Source: Rhizobium sp. Pop5
GTDB lineage: Bacteria; Pseudomonadota; Alphaproteobacteria; Rhizobiales; Rhizobiaceae
Direction of reading: 5' to 3'
Assembly: GCF_024721175.1 (NCBI RefSeq)
Contig: NZ_CP099399.1
Coordinates: forward strand, 1,860,001 to 1,924,000
DNA length: 64,000 nucleotides
The stretch's first letter is position 1. Each line of letters opens with the position of its first letter. Made by a program: the position numbers and the translations under genes. The notes under the pieces were generated by a model. That model was given only the letters and a program-made list of their open reading frames with translations. It did no database searches and was not told the origin of the DNA. Positions 56,408-64,000 of the stretch are shown here, one piece after another.

Positions 56408-58246
56408 ATGAACATTCCGTTCTCCCGCGCGAGGAAAAGCTCGCGACGCCATAACCCTTTCCTGAACTTCTTCCGCAACCATTCGAGTGCCGCCGACCGC
56501 GGCCGGCGCCGGTCGCGGATGCGCAAGTTCCTCTCCTACTACCGCCCGCATCTGCCTTTGCTGCTGGCCGACCTGCTTTGTGCGATCCTCGTCGCCGGCA
56601 CGGCGGTCGCCCTGCCGCTCTGCGCCAATATCGTCACGAGCCGCCTTCTGGCTCTATCGGACACACCACAGGCCTTCGCACAGATCCTTGTGATGGGCGG
56701 CGTCATGCTGGCCGTTCTGGCGATTCAGATCGGCGCGATCTTCTTCGTCGACTATCGGGGCCACGTCATGGGCGCCCGCATCGAGGCGACGGTACGACAG
56801 GAACTCTTCGAGCACTGCCAGAAGCTGTCCTTCAGCTTCTACGACCGCCAACGCACCGGGCAGCTGATGAGCCGCATCACCAATGACAGCCTGTGGCTCG
56901 GCGAACTCTTTCACCACGGCCCCGAGGATCTTTCCATCGCCGTGCTGAAATATGGCGGCGCCATGCTGGTGCTGTTCTTCATCGACCCGCCGCTCGCCGG
57001 CCTCATCCTGCTGCTCACCCCGGTGGCCGTGGCCTATGCCCTCTATTTCAACCGGCGCATGAACCGCGCGCTTGAAGCCAGCAAGCAGCAGATCGCCGCT
57101 GTCAACGAGCGCGTGGAGGATGCCCTTGCGGGCATCCGCGTCGTCCAGTCCTTCGCCAACGAGGCGCTGGAAACCGGCCGTTTCGCCGAGCAGAACCACC
57201 GCTTCCTGCAAAGCCGCGCCGAAGGCTACCGCAACGAGGCCTGGTTTTCGGTTGGCACCGAAACCTTCGCCCAGCTCGTCACCATATTGGTGATTATCGT
57301 CGGGGCATTGCGCATCCTGACGGCGGACCTGACCGTTCCCGATATGCTAACCTTCCTGCTCTGCGTCGGCGTGCTGGTCGACCCGGTGCAGCGGCTCGCC
57401 AATTTCGTGCGGCTCTGGCAGGAGGGTTACACCGGCTTTGTCAGGGCCATGGAAATCCTGGAAATCGCACCTGATATCATCGACGGCCCGGCGGCCCTTC
57501 CGATGCCGGCACCAAGGGGCGAAATCCGCTTTTCCGATGTCGCCTTCGCTTATGAGGCCGACGGTCCGCGGGTGCTGGAGCGGCTTTCCCTCACCATTGC
57601 TCCCGGAGAGTTCGTCGCGTTGGTCGGCCCCTCCGGGGTCGGCAAGAGCACGCTCTGCGCACTCATCCCGCGCTTCTACGATATCGATGCCGGGTCGATC
57701 AGCATCGACGGCACTGATGTAAGAGACGTCACGCTCGCCTCGCTTCGGCATCATGTCGGCGTGGTCCAGCAGGATGTCTATCTCTTTGCCGGCACCGTGG
57801 CGCAAAACCTGCGCTACGGCAGGCCGGACGCTACCAATGCCGAGCTGGAAGCGGCCGCCCGCGCCGCCAATGCGCATGACTTCATCTTGGCTCTTCCCAA
57901 TGGCTATGACACCGATATCGGCCAGCGCGGCGTCAAGCTCTCGGGCGGCCAACGCCAGCGCATCACCATCGCCCGCGCCTTCCTGAAAGATCCGCAGATC
58001 CTGATCTTCGACGAGGCGACGAGCGCGCTCGACAACGAAAGCGAACGGGCAGTGCAGCAGGCGCTGCTGAGCCTCGCCAGCGGCAGGACCACCCTGGTCA
58101 TCGCCCACCGCCTGTCGACCGTCCGCCATACCGACCGCATCCTGGTCCTGACGGGCGACGGCATCGTCGAACAGGGCACGCATGACGACCTGATGGCGCA
58201 AGGCGGCGTCTACGCCAACCTGCACAGCGTCCAGGCGAGCATCTGA
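56408..58246 (+). CDS. ABC exporter, fused permease-ATPase
   Basis: 612 residues. Six membrane helices (about 45-340) are followed by the ATPase: Walker A GPSGVGKST, Q-loop VVQQDVYLFAG, signature LSGGQRQR, Walker B ILIFDEATSALD and H-loop IAHRLST. Half-transporter of the lipid/multidrug exporter type; substrate unknown. ATG 56408 gives a basic 37-residue leader; ATG 56519 would be a more usual start. Neither has a strong ribosome binding site. Confidence 0.88.
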   Translation: MNIPFSRARKSSRRHNPFLNFFRNHSSAADRGRRRSRMRKFLSYYRPHLPLLLADLLCAILVAGTAVALPLCANIVTSRLLALSDTPQAFAQILVMGGVMLAVLAIQIGAIFFVDYRGHVMGARIEATVRQELFEHCQKLSFSFYDRQRTGQLMSRITNDSLWLGELFHHGPEDLSIAVLKYGGAMLVLFFIDPPLAGLILLLTPVAVAYALYFNRRMNRALEASKQQIAAVNERVEDALAGIRVVQSFANEALETGRFAEQNHRFLQSRAEGYRNEAWFSVGTETFAQLVTILVIIVGALRILTADLTVPDMLTFLLCVGVLVDPVQRLANFVRLWQEGYTGFVRAMEILEIAPDIIDGPAALPMPAPRGEIRFSDVAFAYEADGPRVLERLSLTIAPGEFVALVGPSGVGKSTLCALIPRFYDIDAGSISIDGTDVRDVTLASLRHHVGVVQQDVYLFAGTVAQNLRYGRPDATNAELEAAARAANAHDFILALPNGYDTDIGQRGVKLSGGQRQRITIARAFLKDPQILIFDEATSALDNESERAVQQALLSLASGRTTLVIAHRLSTVRHTDRILVLTGDGIVEQGTHDDLMAQGGVYANLHSVQASI

Positions 58247-58270
58247 GCGTCTAGTGCGCGTGCGCGGCAA

Positions 58271-58297
58271 CAAAAAGCCCGGCGATCACGCCGGGCT
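58271..58297 (-). terminator. Terminator of the acyltransferase gene
   Basis: On the minus strand AGCCCGGCG and CGCCGGGCT pair over nine bases (loop TGAT), followed by TTTTTGTTG. Confidence 0.78.
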
Positions 58298-58393
58298 CGG
58301 ACTGTCGTGCGGTCTGGCTGCGATCATTCACTCGGATGGTCAAAAGACCGCGAAGCAATCGGCGCCTCCCCAGTGAGAGCGTATCATTCAGGC

Positions 58394-60373
58394 CTATTGA
58401 ATCACTCGCCCGCTTGCTTTCGCCCCGTGAACAGCAAGCTTTTGTTTGATCGTCGTGGCGACTTCAGCCATTACCCTTTTCGCACCGAGCCCCGACAAAT
58501 GAGTGTCGTCGGAATACAGAGGTCCGTCGCTCATGACCTCGCACTCTTCTTGGGCGCAGAGCGCATCAAATGGGTCTAGGAATGTCACCGCAGGCGACAA
58601 ATTTTCCGCCAGCAGGTCATTGATCTCAGCTCTTTCCGAAATTGCCGGGTTGGAAATTGGTTGCTCCAGGCATCCCGGGTCAACCCGGTAAAGATCGCCG
58701 AAGCAACCGAGCGGAGACCCGATGCCGCCAGATGTAGGAACGCTTCCGAGAACAACCATCTGACGATTCCCGAAGGACTTCTGAAGCCGCGATACCTCTG
58801 CACCCACAAACTGATAGTAGGCTTCCGGCGTCGTGACTGTCCGGGGAGCCCTGCCGGCCTCCGATAGCATCTGCACGGGATACCAATACTCGCCCAGCAC
58901 GATCAAGGCGTCGGGGGCATTGCGAATACCCTCGAATGCCTGTTTCCGCGCTTCCCGGCAACTGCTGTCATAGAGCACCGGATCGTCATATCCGGTATAG
59001 TCTCGAGTGTATTCCAGGGAAAAGAACTGGCAACTGGGGAACGCGTAGAAGTCCACTTTGAGCCCGGCCAACGCTTGCTTTGCGCCACGATAATACTGGC
59101 GGGAATGTGAGTCGCCGATGAATATGACGTCGGGCTTGCGGCTCTCTGTCGAAGTGCTGCACGGTGTGCGGCAACCGCTGCCCCCATATTGTGCGTCCAC
59201 TCTCCGATCTCCTCCGGCAACGAACTCTCCGATAAACTCTCCACGCTCGCCGAGGCGCCATAGCCAACCGTGGGATGCCAAGACCTGGAGACCGATCGCC
59301 GATACAGCAAGGGCGGCGACCACAGCACCGCGCATGTAGACCCGCGGCAAGATCAAATAGCCTGCGGCGTTTCTTTCACGGAAAGGCCGTTCGACGAAGA
59401 CGTACATGGCCCAGGCGATTGCAAATGTCAGGATCAGAAGAGCTATGCCCTCGCTGGGAACCAGTGGCTCCCCACGTCCATATTGCCAGAACACCAGCAA
59501 CGGCCAATGCGCCAGGTATAGCGAATAGCTGATCAATCCGACCGAGACCGCTGCCCTGTTGCGCAGAAACAGCCCAGACCACCGTGCCTGTCCGCCCCAG
59601 ATAGTCAGGGCCGCTCCGACTGCAGGCACCAGTGCCGGATAGGAAGGAAACAGAGTGGCTTCCGTGAAATACCGATAGGCGTAGGCGATCATCGCCAAGC
59701 CGGCCAGCAACGCTCCCTCCATTGCGGCGTTCGATCGTGCGGCAGGCACGAACACCAATCCTGCTCCTATTGCGAATTCGAAGAACCGGAACGGCGACAG
59801 ATAGAATAGCGTCGACTGATACGGCTCCAGCACCAGGTTCGCGCCGAGGCTTGCGGCAAAGGCCAGAGCCAATGCAGCCATTGCAGCCTTCCGTCCGAAC
59901 CGCAAAAGCCACACCAGCGCCAACGGCCAGACCAGATAGAATTGCTCCTCGACACCAAGGGACCACGTATGCAGCAGAGGCTTCAGGTGCGAACTGACAT
60001 CGAAATAGCCATGCTCCGACCAGAACATGATGTTCGAGACAGAGAACACCGATGCCGCCAATGATGCGCCGAAGCGTGTCATCTGCTCCGGCGGGAAGAT
60101 CAGCGCCGCAGCGACGAGAGAGCACAGCAGCGTGAAGAGCAATGCCGGGAACAGCCGGCGCATGCGTCTCACATAGAACCGCTTGAACGAAAACCTCCCC
60201 CGTTCCACGTCCTCGACGATCAGCTTGGTAATCAGATAACCGCTAATGACAAAGAAGATATCGACGCCCGTGAATCCGCCGGGGAATGGTCCGATAGAAA
60301 AGTGGAACAGAAGAACGCCCAACACGGCTACGGCGCGGAGTCCATCAAGATCGGGGCGGTAGTTCATTATCAC
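58394..60373 (-). CDS. OafA/YrhL-type acyltransferase with SGNH domain
   Basis: 659-residue membrane protein. The N-terminal acyltransferase_3 domain has about ten or eleven helices with the catalytic-histidine region LLFHFSIGPFPGG, GVDIFFVISGYLIT and RRMRRLFPALL. The C-terminal SGNH domain shows GDSHSRQYY and DDTHLSGLGA. Such proteins O-acetylate LPS, exopolysaccharide or peptidoglycan. The target is not readable. Single gene with its own terminator. Confidence 0.87.
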   Translation of the reverse strand: MIMNYRPDLDGLRAVAVLGVLLFHFSIGPFPGGFTGVDIFFVISGYLITKLIVEDVERGRFSFKRFYVRRMRRLFPALLFTLLCSLVAAALIFPPEQMTRFGASLAASVFSVSNIMFWSEHGYFDVSSHLKPLLHTWSLGVEEQFYLVWPLALVWLLRFGRKAAMAALALAFAASLGANLVLEPYQSTLFYLSPFRFFEFAIGAGLVFVPAARSNAAMEGALLAGLAMIAYAYRYFTEATLFPSYPALVPAVGAALTIWGGQARWSGLFLRNRAAVSVGLISYSLYLAHWPLLVFWQYGRGEPLVPSEGIALLILTFAIAWAMYVFVERPFRERNAAGYLILPRVYMRGAVVAALAVSAIGLQVLASHGWLWRLGERGEFIGEFVAGGDRRVDAQYGGSGCRTPCSTSTESRKPDVIFIGDSHSRQYYRGAKQALAGLKVDFYAFPSCQFFSLEYTRDYTGYDDPVLYDSSCREARKQAFEGIRNAPDALIVLGEYWYPVQMLSEAGRAPRTVTTPEAYYQFVGAEVSRLQKSFGNRQMVVLGSVPTSGGIGSPLGCFGDLYRVDPGCLEQPISNPAISERAEINDLLAENLSPAVTFLDPFDALCAQEECEVMSDGPLYSDDTHLSGLGAKRVMAEVATTIKQKLAVHGAKASGRVIQ

Positions 60374-60624
60374 CTGCTCATCTATTTCGAGCGCCGTACT
60401 GCAGAATCACCCACTAGGCGCGGTGTTCTCTGCCGTGCCAAACACGCACGACGACAAGCGTTTCCGTTTCCTCATGGATACGAGGCCCGGGACGTAGGTA
60501 CTTTTGCCGAAAGGATCAAGAAGCGGGCGGTAGTCCGGGCGATCGTCCATCCGATCACCGATATAGGGAGCCCTACCCTGTTGCCCAAAAGCATGCAGCG
60601 GTTAACGACATGCATAAACAAGGG

Positions 60625-60669
60625 CTTAAGCGCGTCGCATGAATCCGATTCAACGCGACGCGCTTTAAG
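60625..60669. repeat. Nested extragenic palindrome
   Basis: CTTAAGCGCGTCGC pairs with GCGACGCGCTTTAAG, and its loop contains GAATC/GATTC. It lies between the acyltransferase promoter side and the 3' end of the class II DAHP synthase. The other bases of this 305-base gap show nothing I recognise. Confidence 0.6.
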
Positions 60670-60678
60670 TGTTCACTC

Positions 60679-62052
60679 TCAGCCGTTGGCGACCATGCGC
60701 TTCTCGTCGCGGCCACCCTTCATGCGTTCCGCAAGAAGGAAGGCGAGCTCGAGGGCCTGGTCGGAGTTGAGACGCGGATCGCAATGGGTGTGGTAGCGGT
60801 CCTGCAGATCGTCGGCGGTGACGGCACGAGCGCCGCCGGTACATTCCGTCACGTCCTTGCCGGTCATCTCGACATGGATGCCGCCGGGATGCGTGCCCTC
60901 GGCGCGGTGGATCTGGAAGAAGCTCTCGACTTCCGACAGGATCCGCTCGAAGGGCCGGGTCTTGTAGTTGTTGAGCGTGATCGTGTTGCCGTGCATCGGG
61001 TCGCAGGACCAGACGACCTTGCGGCCTTCGCGCTCGACGGCGCGAATGAGGCGCGGCAGGTTTTCGGCGACCTTCTCGTGGCCGAAGCGGCAGATCAGCG
61101 TCAGGCGGCCCGCTTCGTTAGCCGGATTCAGGATGTCGATCAGCTGCAGCAGATCGTCGGCCTGCAGCGACGGACCGCATTTCAGGCCGATCGGGTTCTT
61201 GATGCCGCGGCAATATTCGACATGCGCATGGTCTGCCTGGCGCGTGCGGTCGCCGATCCAGATCATGTGGCCAGATGTGGCATACCAGTCGCCCGAGGTG
61301 GAATCGACGCGGGTCAGCGCCTCCTCATAGCCAAGCAGCAGCGCCTCATGGCTGGTGAAGAAATCGGTTTCGCGCAGGCTCGGATGGTTTTCCGAGGTGA
61401 TTCCGATCGCCTTCATGAAATCCATGGTTTCGCTGATGCGGTCGGCAAGCTTGCGGTAGCGCTCGCCCTGCGGGCTGTCCTTGACGAAGCCGAGCATCCA
61501 CTGATGCACGTTTTCAAGGTTGGCGTAGCCACCCATCGCAAAGGCGCGCAGAAGGTTCAGCGTCGCCGCCGACTGGCGGTAGGCCATCGCCTGGCGTTCC
61601 GGGTTCGGAATACGCGACTCCTCGGTGAACTCGATGCCGTTGATGATGTCGCCGCGATAGGCCGGCAGCGTCACGTCGCCCTGCTTCTCGACATTCGACG
61701 AACGCGGCTTGGCGAACTGACCGGCGATACGGCCAACCTTGACGACCGGCAATTGCGCGCCAAAAGTCAGAACGACGGCCATCTGCAGAAAGGCGCGGAA
61801 GAAGTCGCGGATATTGTCGGCGCCGTGTTCGGCAAAGCTCTCGGCGCAGTCGCCGCCCTGCAGCAGGAAGCCGTTGCCTTCGGCGACATTGGCGAGATGC
61901 TTCTTCAGGCGGCGCGCCTCACCTGCAAAAACGAGCGGCGGATAGCTGGCGAGCGTGGCCTCCGTTGCCGCCAAAGCGGCTGCATCGGGATAATCGGGAA
62001 CCTGCAGGATCGGTTTTTGCCGCCAGCTGCTAGGGGTCCAGTTCTCTGCCAT
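60679..62052 (-). CDS. aroF: 3-deoxy-7-phosphoheptulonate synthase, class II
   Basis: Plant/actinobacterial-type DAHP synthase, unrelated in sequence to the class I enzyme at 47858. The 457-residue product has [32 protein letters not shown] and [17 protein letters not shown] lies before ATG 62052, preferred over GTG 62070. This is the form usually found as the housekeeping enzyme in rhizobia. Confidence 0.94.
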   Translation of the reverse strand: MAENWTPSSWRQKPILQVPDYPDAAALAATEATLASYPPLVFAGEARRLKKHLANVAEGNGFLLQGGDCAESFAEHGADNIRDFFRAFLQMAVVLTFGAQLPVVKVGRIAGQFAKPRSSNVEKQGDVTLPAYRGDIINGIEFTEESRIPNPERQAMAYRQSAATLNLLRAFAMGGYANLENVHQWMLGFVKDSPQGERYRKLADRISETMDFMKAIGITSENHPSLRETDFFTSHEALLLGYEEALTRVDSTSGDWYATSGHMIWIGDRTRQADHAHVEYCRGIKNPIGLKCGPSLQADDLLQLIDILNPANEAGRLTLICRFGHEKVAENLPRLIRAVEREGRKVVWSCDPMHGNTITLNNYKTRPFERILSEVESFFQIHRAEGTHPGGIHVEMTGKDVTECTGGARAVTADDLQDRYHTHCDPRLNSDQALELAFLLAERMKGGRDEKRMVANG

Positions 62053-62275
62053 CTCACTCACCTCAATCACATCCGTTCACCGGGATGCCCTATCTCGATA
62101 TCCGGCGGCTTATAGACTCTTAGATCAGGCTTGCAAAGGCCAATCGCCCGAAGCTTCCGCTCGGGGCGCCGCCACCCGCCGCACTGTCGTTAAACCGGCA
62201 TATACCATTTCGATTTCCCCATACTTTAGACTTTGAATGTAGAAGCGGAAAGAGTTTCAACATCGGGGACATGCC

Positions 62276-63565
62276 ATGGCGAGCCTTCCGCCGGGATTCA
62301 TATCGGACCGCTCGGGCAATTTCGGCATCATGACGGCACTGCTTTTGGTGCCGCTCCTTGGCGCGGCAGGCATGGCGGTGGATTTCGCCCATGCGCTGAG
62401 CCTGAGGACGCAGCTTTACGCTGCCGCTGACGCTGCCGCCGTCGGCTCGATCGCCGAAAAATCCGGCGCGGTCGCCGCTGCGATGAGCATGACCGGCGAT
62501 GGCACGATTTCACTCGGCAAGGCCGATGCCCGCAGCATCTTCATGTCTCAGGTCTCGGGAGAGCTGTCCGATGTCCACGTCGATCTCGGCATCGACGTTA
62601 CCAAGGTCGCAAACAAGCTGAACTCGCAGGTTTCCTTCACTGCCACGGTGCCCACCACCTTCATGCGCGTTCTCGGCAAGGATTCGATCTCGATCTCGGG
62701 CACGGCGACAGCCGAATACCTGACTGCCTCCTTCATGGACTTCTACATCCTGCTCGACAACACGCCCTCGATGGGCGTCGGCGCCACTGCGACAGACGTC
62801 TCGACGATGGAAAAAAACACCAGCGACAGCTGTGCCTTTGCCTGCCATGAAACGCAGAACAACAACAATTACTACAATCTCGCCAAGAAGCTTGGGGTCA
62901 GCATGCGCATCGACGTCGTGCGCCAGGCGACGAAAGAGCTGACGCAGACAGCCAAGACCGCGCGCGTCTCCGACAACCAGTTCCGCATGGGTGTCTACAC
63001 CTTCGGCACCAAGGCCGAGGATGCCAAGCTGACGACCATCTCCGACCCGACCACTGACCTCGACAAGGTACGCAGCTATACCGACGCGGTCGACCTGATG
63101 ACCATTCCGTATCAGGGCTACAACAACGACCAGCAGACGAGCTTCGACAGCGCGCTGACGCAGATGAAAACCATCATTACCACCCCCGGCGACGGAAGCA
63201 CGTCCACGACCCCGCAGAAGATCCTGTTCTTCGTCTCGGACGGCGTCGGCGACAGCGAGAAGCCGAAGGGCTGCACCAAGAAGCTCACCGGCAACCGCTG
63301 CCAGGAACCGATCGATACCTCTTTCTGCCAGCCGCTGAAGGACAAGGGCATCAGGGTCGCGGTGCTCTACACCACCTATCTGCCGCTGCCGAAGAACAAC
63401 TGGTACAATACCTGGATCAAGCCCTTCCAGGGCGAGATCCCGACGAAGATGCAGGCTTGCGCCTCGCCAGGCCTCTATTTCGAGGTGACGCCGACCGACG
63501 GTATCGCCGATGCGATGAAGGCGCTTTTCCTCAAGGTCATCCGCTCGCCGCGCATCACCAGCTGA
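62276..63565 (+). CDS. TadG-like protein with vWA-like domain
   Basis: 429 residues. TadG-type N-terminal helix GNFGIMTALLLVPLLGAAGM, a helical segment, then a von Willebrand A-like region with LLDNTPSMG, a MIDAS-like motif, and FFVSDGVGD. Several cysteine pairs (SCAFACHE, GCTKK...RCQEP). Probable envelope protein tied to Tad pili or adhesion. Located 6 kb from the TadE/TadG pair. Confidence 0.82.
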   Translation: MASLPPGFISDRSGNFGIMTALLLVPLLGAAGMAVDFAHALSLRTQLYAAADAAAVGSIAEKSGAVAAAMSMTGDGTISLGKADARSIFMSQVSGELSDVHVDLGIDVTKVANKLNSQVSFTATVPTTFMRVLGKDSISISGTATAEYLTASFMDFYILLDNTPSMGVGATATDVSTMEKNTSDSCAFACHETQNNNNYYNLAKKLGVSMRIDVVRQATKELTQTAKTARVSDNQFRMGVYTFGTKAEDAKLTTISDPTTDLDKVRSYTDAVDLMTIPYQGYNNDQQTSFDSALTQMKTIITTPGDGSTSTTPQKILFFVSDGVGDSEKPKGCTKKLTGNRCQEPIDTSFCQPLKDKGIRVAVLYTTYLPLPKNNWYNTWIKPFQGEIPTKMQACASPGLYFEVTPTDGIADAMKALFLKVIRSPRITS

Positions 63566-63575
63566 AGAATGTCAC

Positions 63576-64000
63576 TCAGACGCGCTTGCCGTCGCGGACG
63601 CGGTAGCTCGGCGCATACATGGTGACGAGCTCTTCGGCTGCCGTCGGGTGCAGCGCCATCGTCCGGTCGAAATCGTCCTTTGTGCAGCCGGCCTTCAGCG
63701 TGATGCCAAGCAGCTGCGCCATCTCGCCGGCATCATGGCCGAGGATATGGGCGCCCACCACCTTGCGGCTCGCCGCATCGACGATCAGCTTCATGATCAT
63801 CCGCTCGGCCCGGCCGGAAAGCGTCGCTTTCAGCGGCCGGAACTGGGCGCGGTAGACTTCGAGTTCGCCGTAGCGCTTGCCCGCCTCCTCTTCAGAGAGG
63901 CCGACGGTGCCGATCTCCGGTTGCGAGAAGACGGCGGTCGGAATCAGTTCGTAGTCCGGCCGGGTCGGATTGTTCTTGTACTCGGTCTCGATGAAGCACA
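63576..64000 (-). CDS. gor: Glutathione-disulfide reductase, C-terminal part
   Basis: Cut by the window end. About 140 C-terminal residues of a class I flavoprotein disulfide reductase: PTAVFSQPEIGTVGLSEEEA, KLIVDAASRKVVGAHILG and the dimer-domain active motif ALHPTAAEELVTM with His-x4-Glu. The FAD and redox-disulfide half lies beyond 64000. Confidence 0.9.
   Translation of the reverse strand, partial: CFIETEYKNNPTRPDYELIPTAVFSQPEIGTVGLSEEEAGKRYGELEVYRAQFRPLKATLSGRAERMIMKLIVDAASRKVVGAHILGHDAGEMAQLLGITLKAGCTKDDFDRTMALHPTAAEELVTMYAPSYRVRDGKRV

Noticed and set aside
60784..62115. 443-codon plus-strand frame over class II DAHP synthase
   Set aside because: Shadow of a clear enzyme on the other strand.

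Overview
This window looks like the chromosome of a Rhizobium species (Rhizobiaceae, Alphaproteobacteria). The evidence is GC-rich codon use, a RIME-like inverted repeat, a CckA kinase beside a FliO-like gene, a very large Growth Pole Ring (GPR) homologue, a folP-folB-folK operon, a BluB gene under a cobalamin riboswitch, and a DksA that keeps only one of the four zinc-finger cysteines. Nearly all of it reads as core chromosome. I see no rRNA, tRNA, CRISPR array, insertion sequence or prophage.

Layout. 0-14 kb: psuG, cckA, a FliO-like protein, DUF1062, dksA, a SixA-like phosphatase, the ycjX-ycjF pair, folate synthesis (folP-folB-folK), a DUF922 protease-like protein, an adrenodoxin-type ferredoxin and a stand-alone Hpt protein. 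15-22 kb: gpr, 2274 residues, with nine 44-residue repeats and a perfect CtrA-type box upstream. 22-31 kb: a broken isochorismatase-family gene, a P-loop kinase plus a GlyRS-like stand-alone synthetase domain, a D-Ala-D-Ala carboxypeptidase, a GAF-GGDEF-PilZ protein and an Mla-type lipid transport operon (mlaE-mlaF-mlaD-lipoprotein). 31-46 kb: mixed metabolic and regulatory genes, including an acidic dipeptide/N-acyl amino acid epimerase, an MFS transporter, an UDP-diacylglucosamine hydrolase-like enzyme, malic enzyme, RNase H, Coq7 and an ECF42-type sigma operon. 46-53 kb: riboswitch-bluB, a class I DAHP synthase behind a leader-peptide attenuator, a TolB-like protein, nadE, and small VOC and GFA proteins. 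54-64 kb: TadE/TadG pilus-associated genes, an ABC exporter, an OafA-type acyltransferase, a class II DAHP synthase, a vWA TadG protein and the end of gor.

The strongest new signal is upstream of the class I DAHP synthase (47655-47857). A promoter places the start point at or next to the ATG of a 24-residue peptide containing the run FYWYRF. It is followed by mutually exclusive antiterminator and terminator hairpins. This is the complete layout of an aromatic-amino-acid transcription attenuator, apparently with a leaderless leader ORF. A second, unrelated class II DAHP synthase lies 12 kb away.

Four otherwise recognisable genes (cckA, an isochorismatase-family gene, mlaD and an ABM monooxygenase) carry what look like single-base frameshifts. 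Because cckA is normally essential in related bacteria, sequencing error is a serious possibility. All starts, functions and regulatory sites are read from sequence alone; no database search was run.
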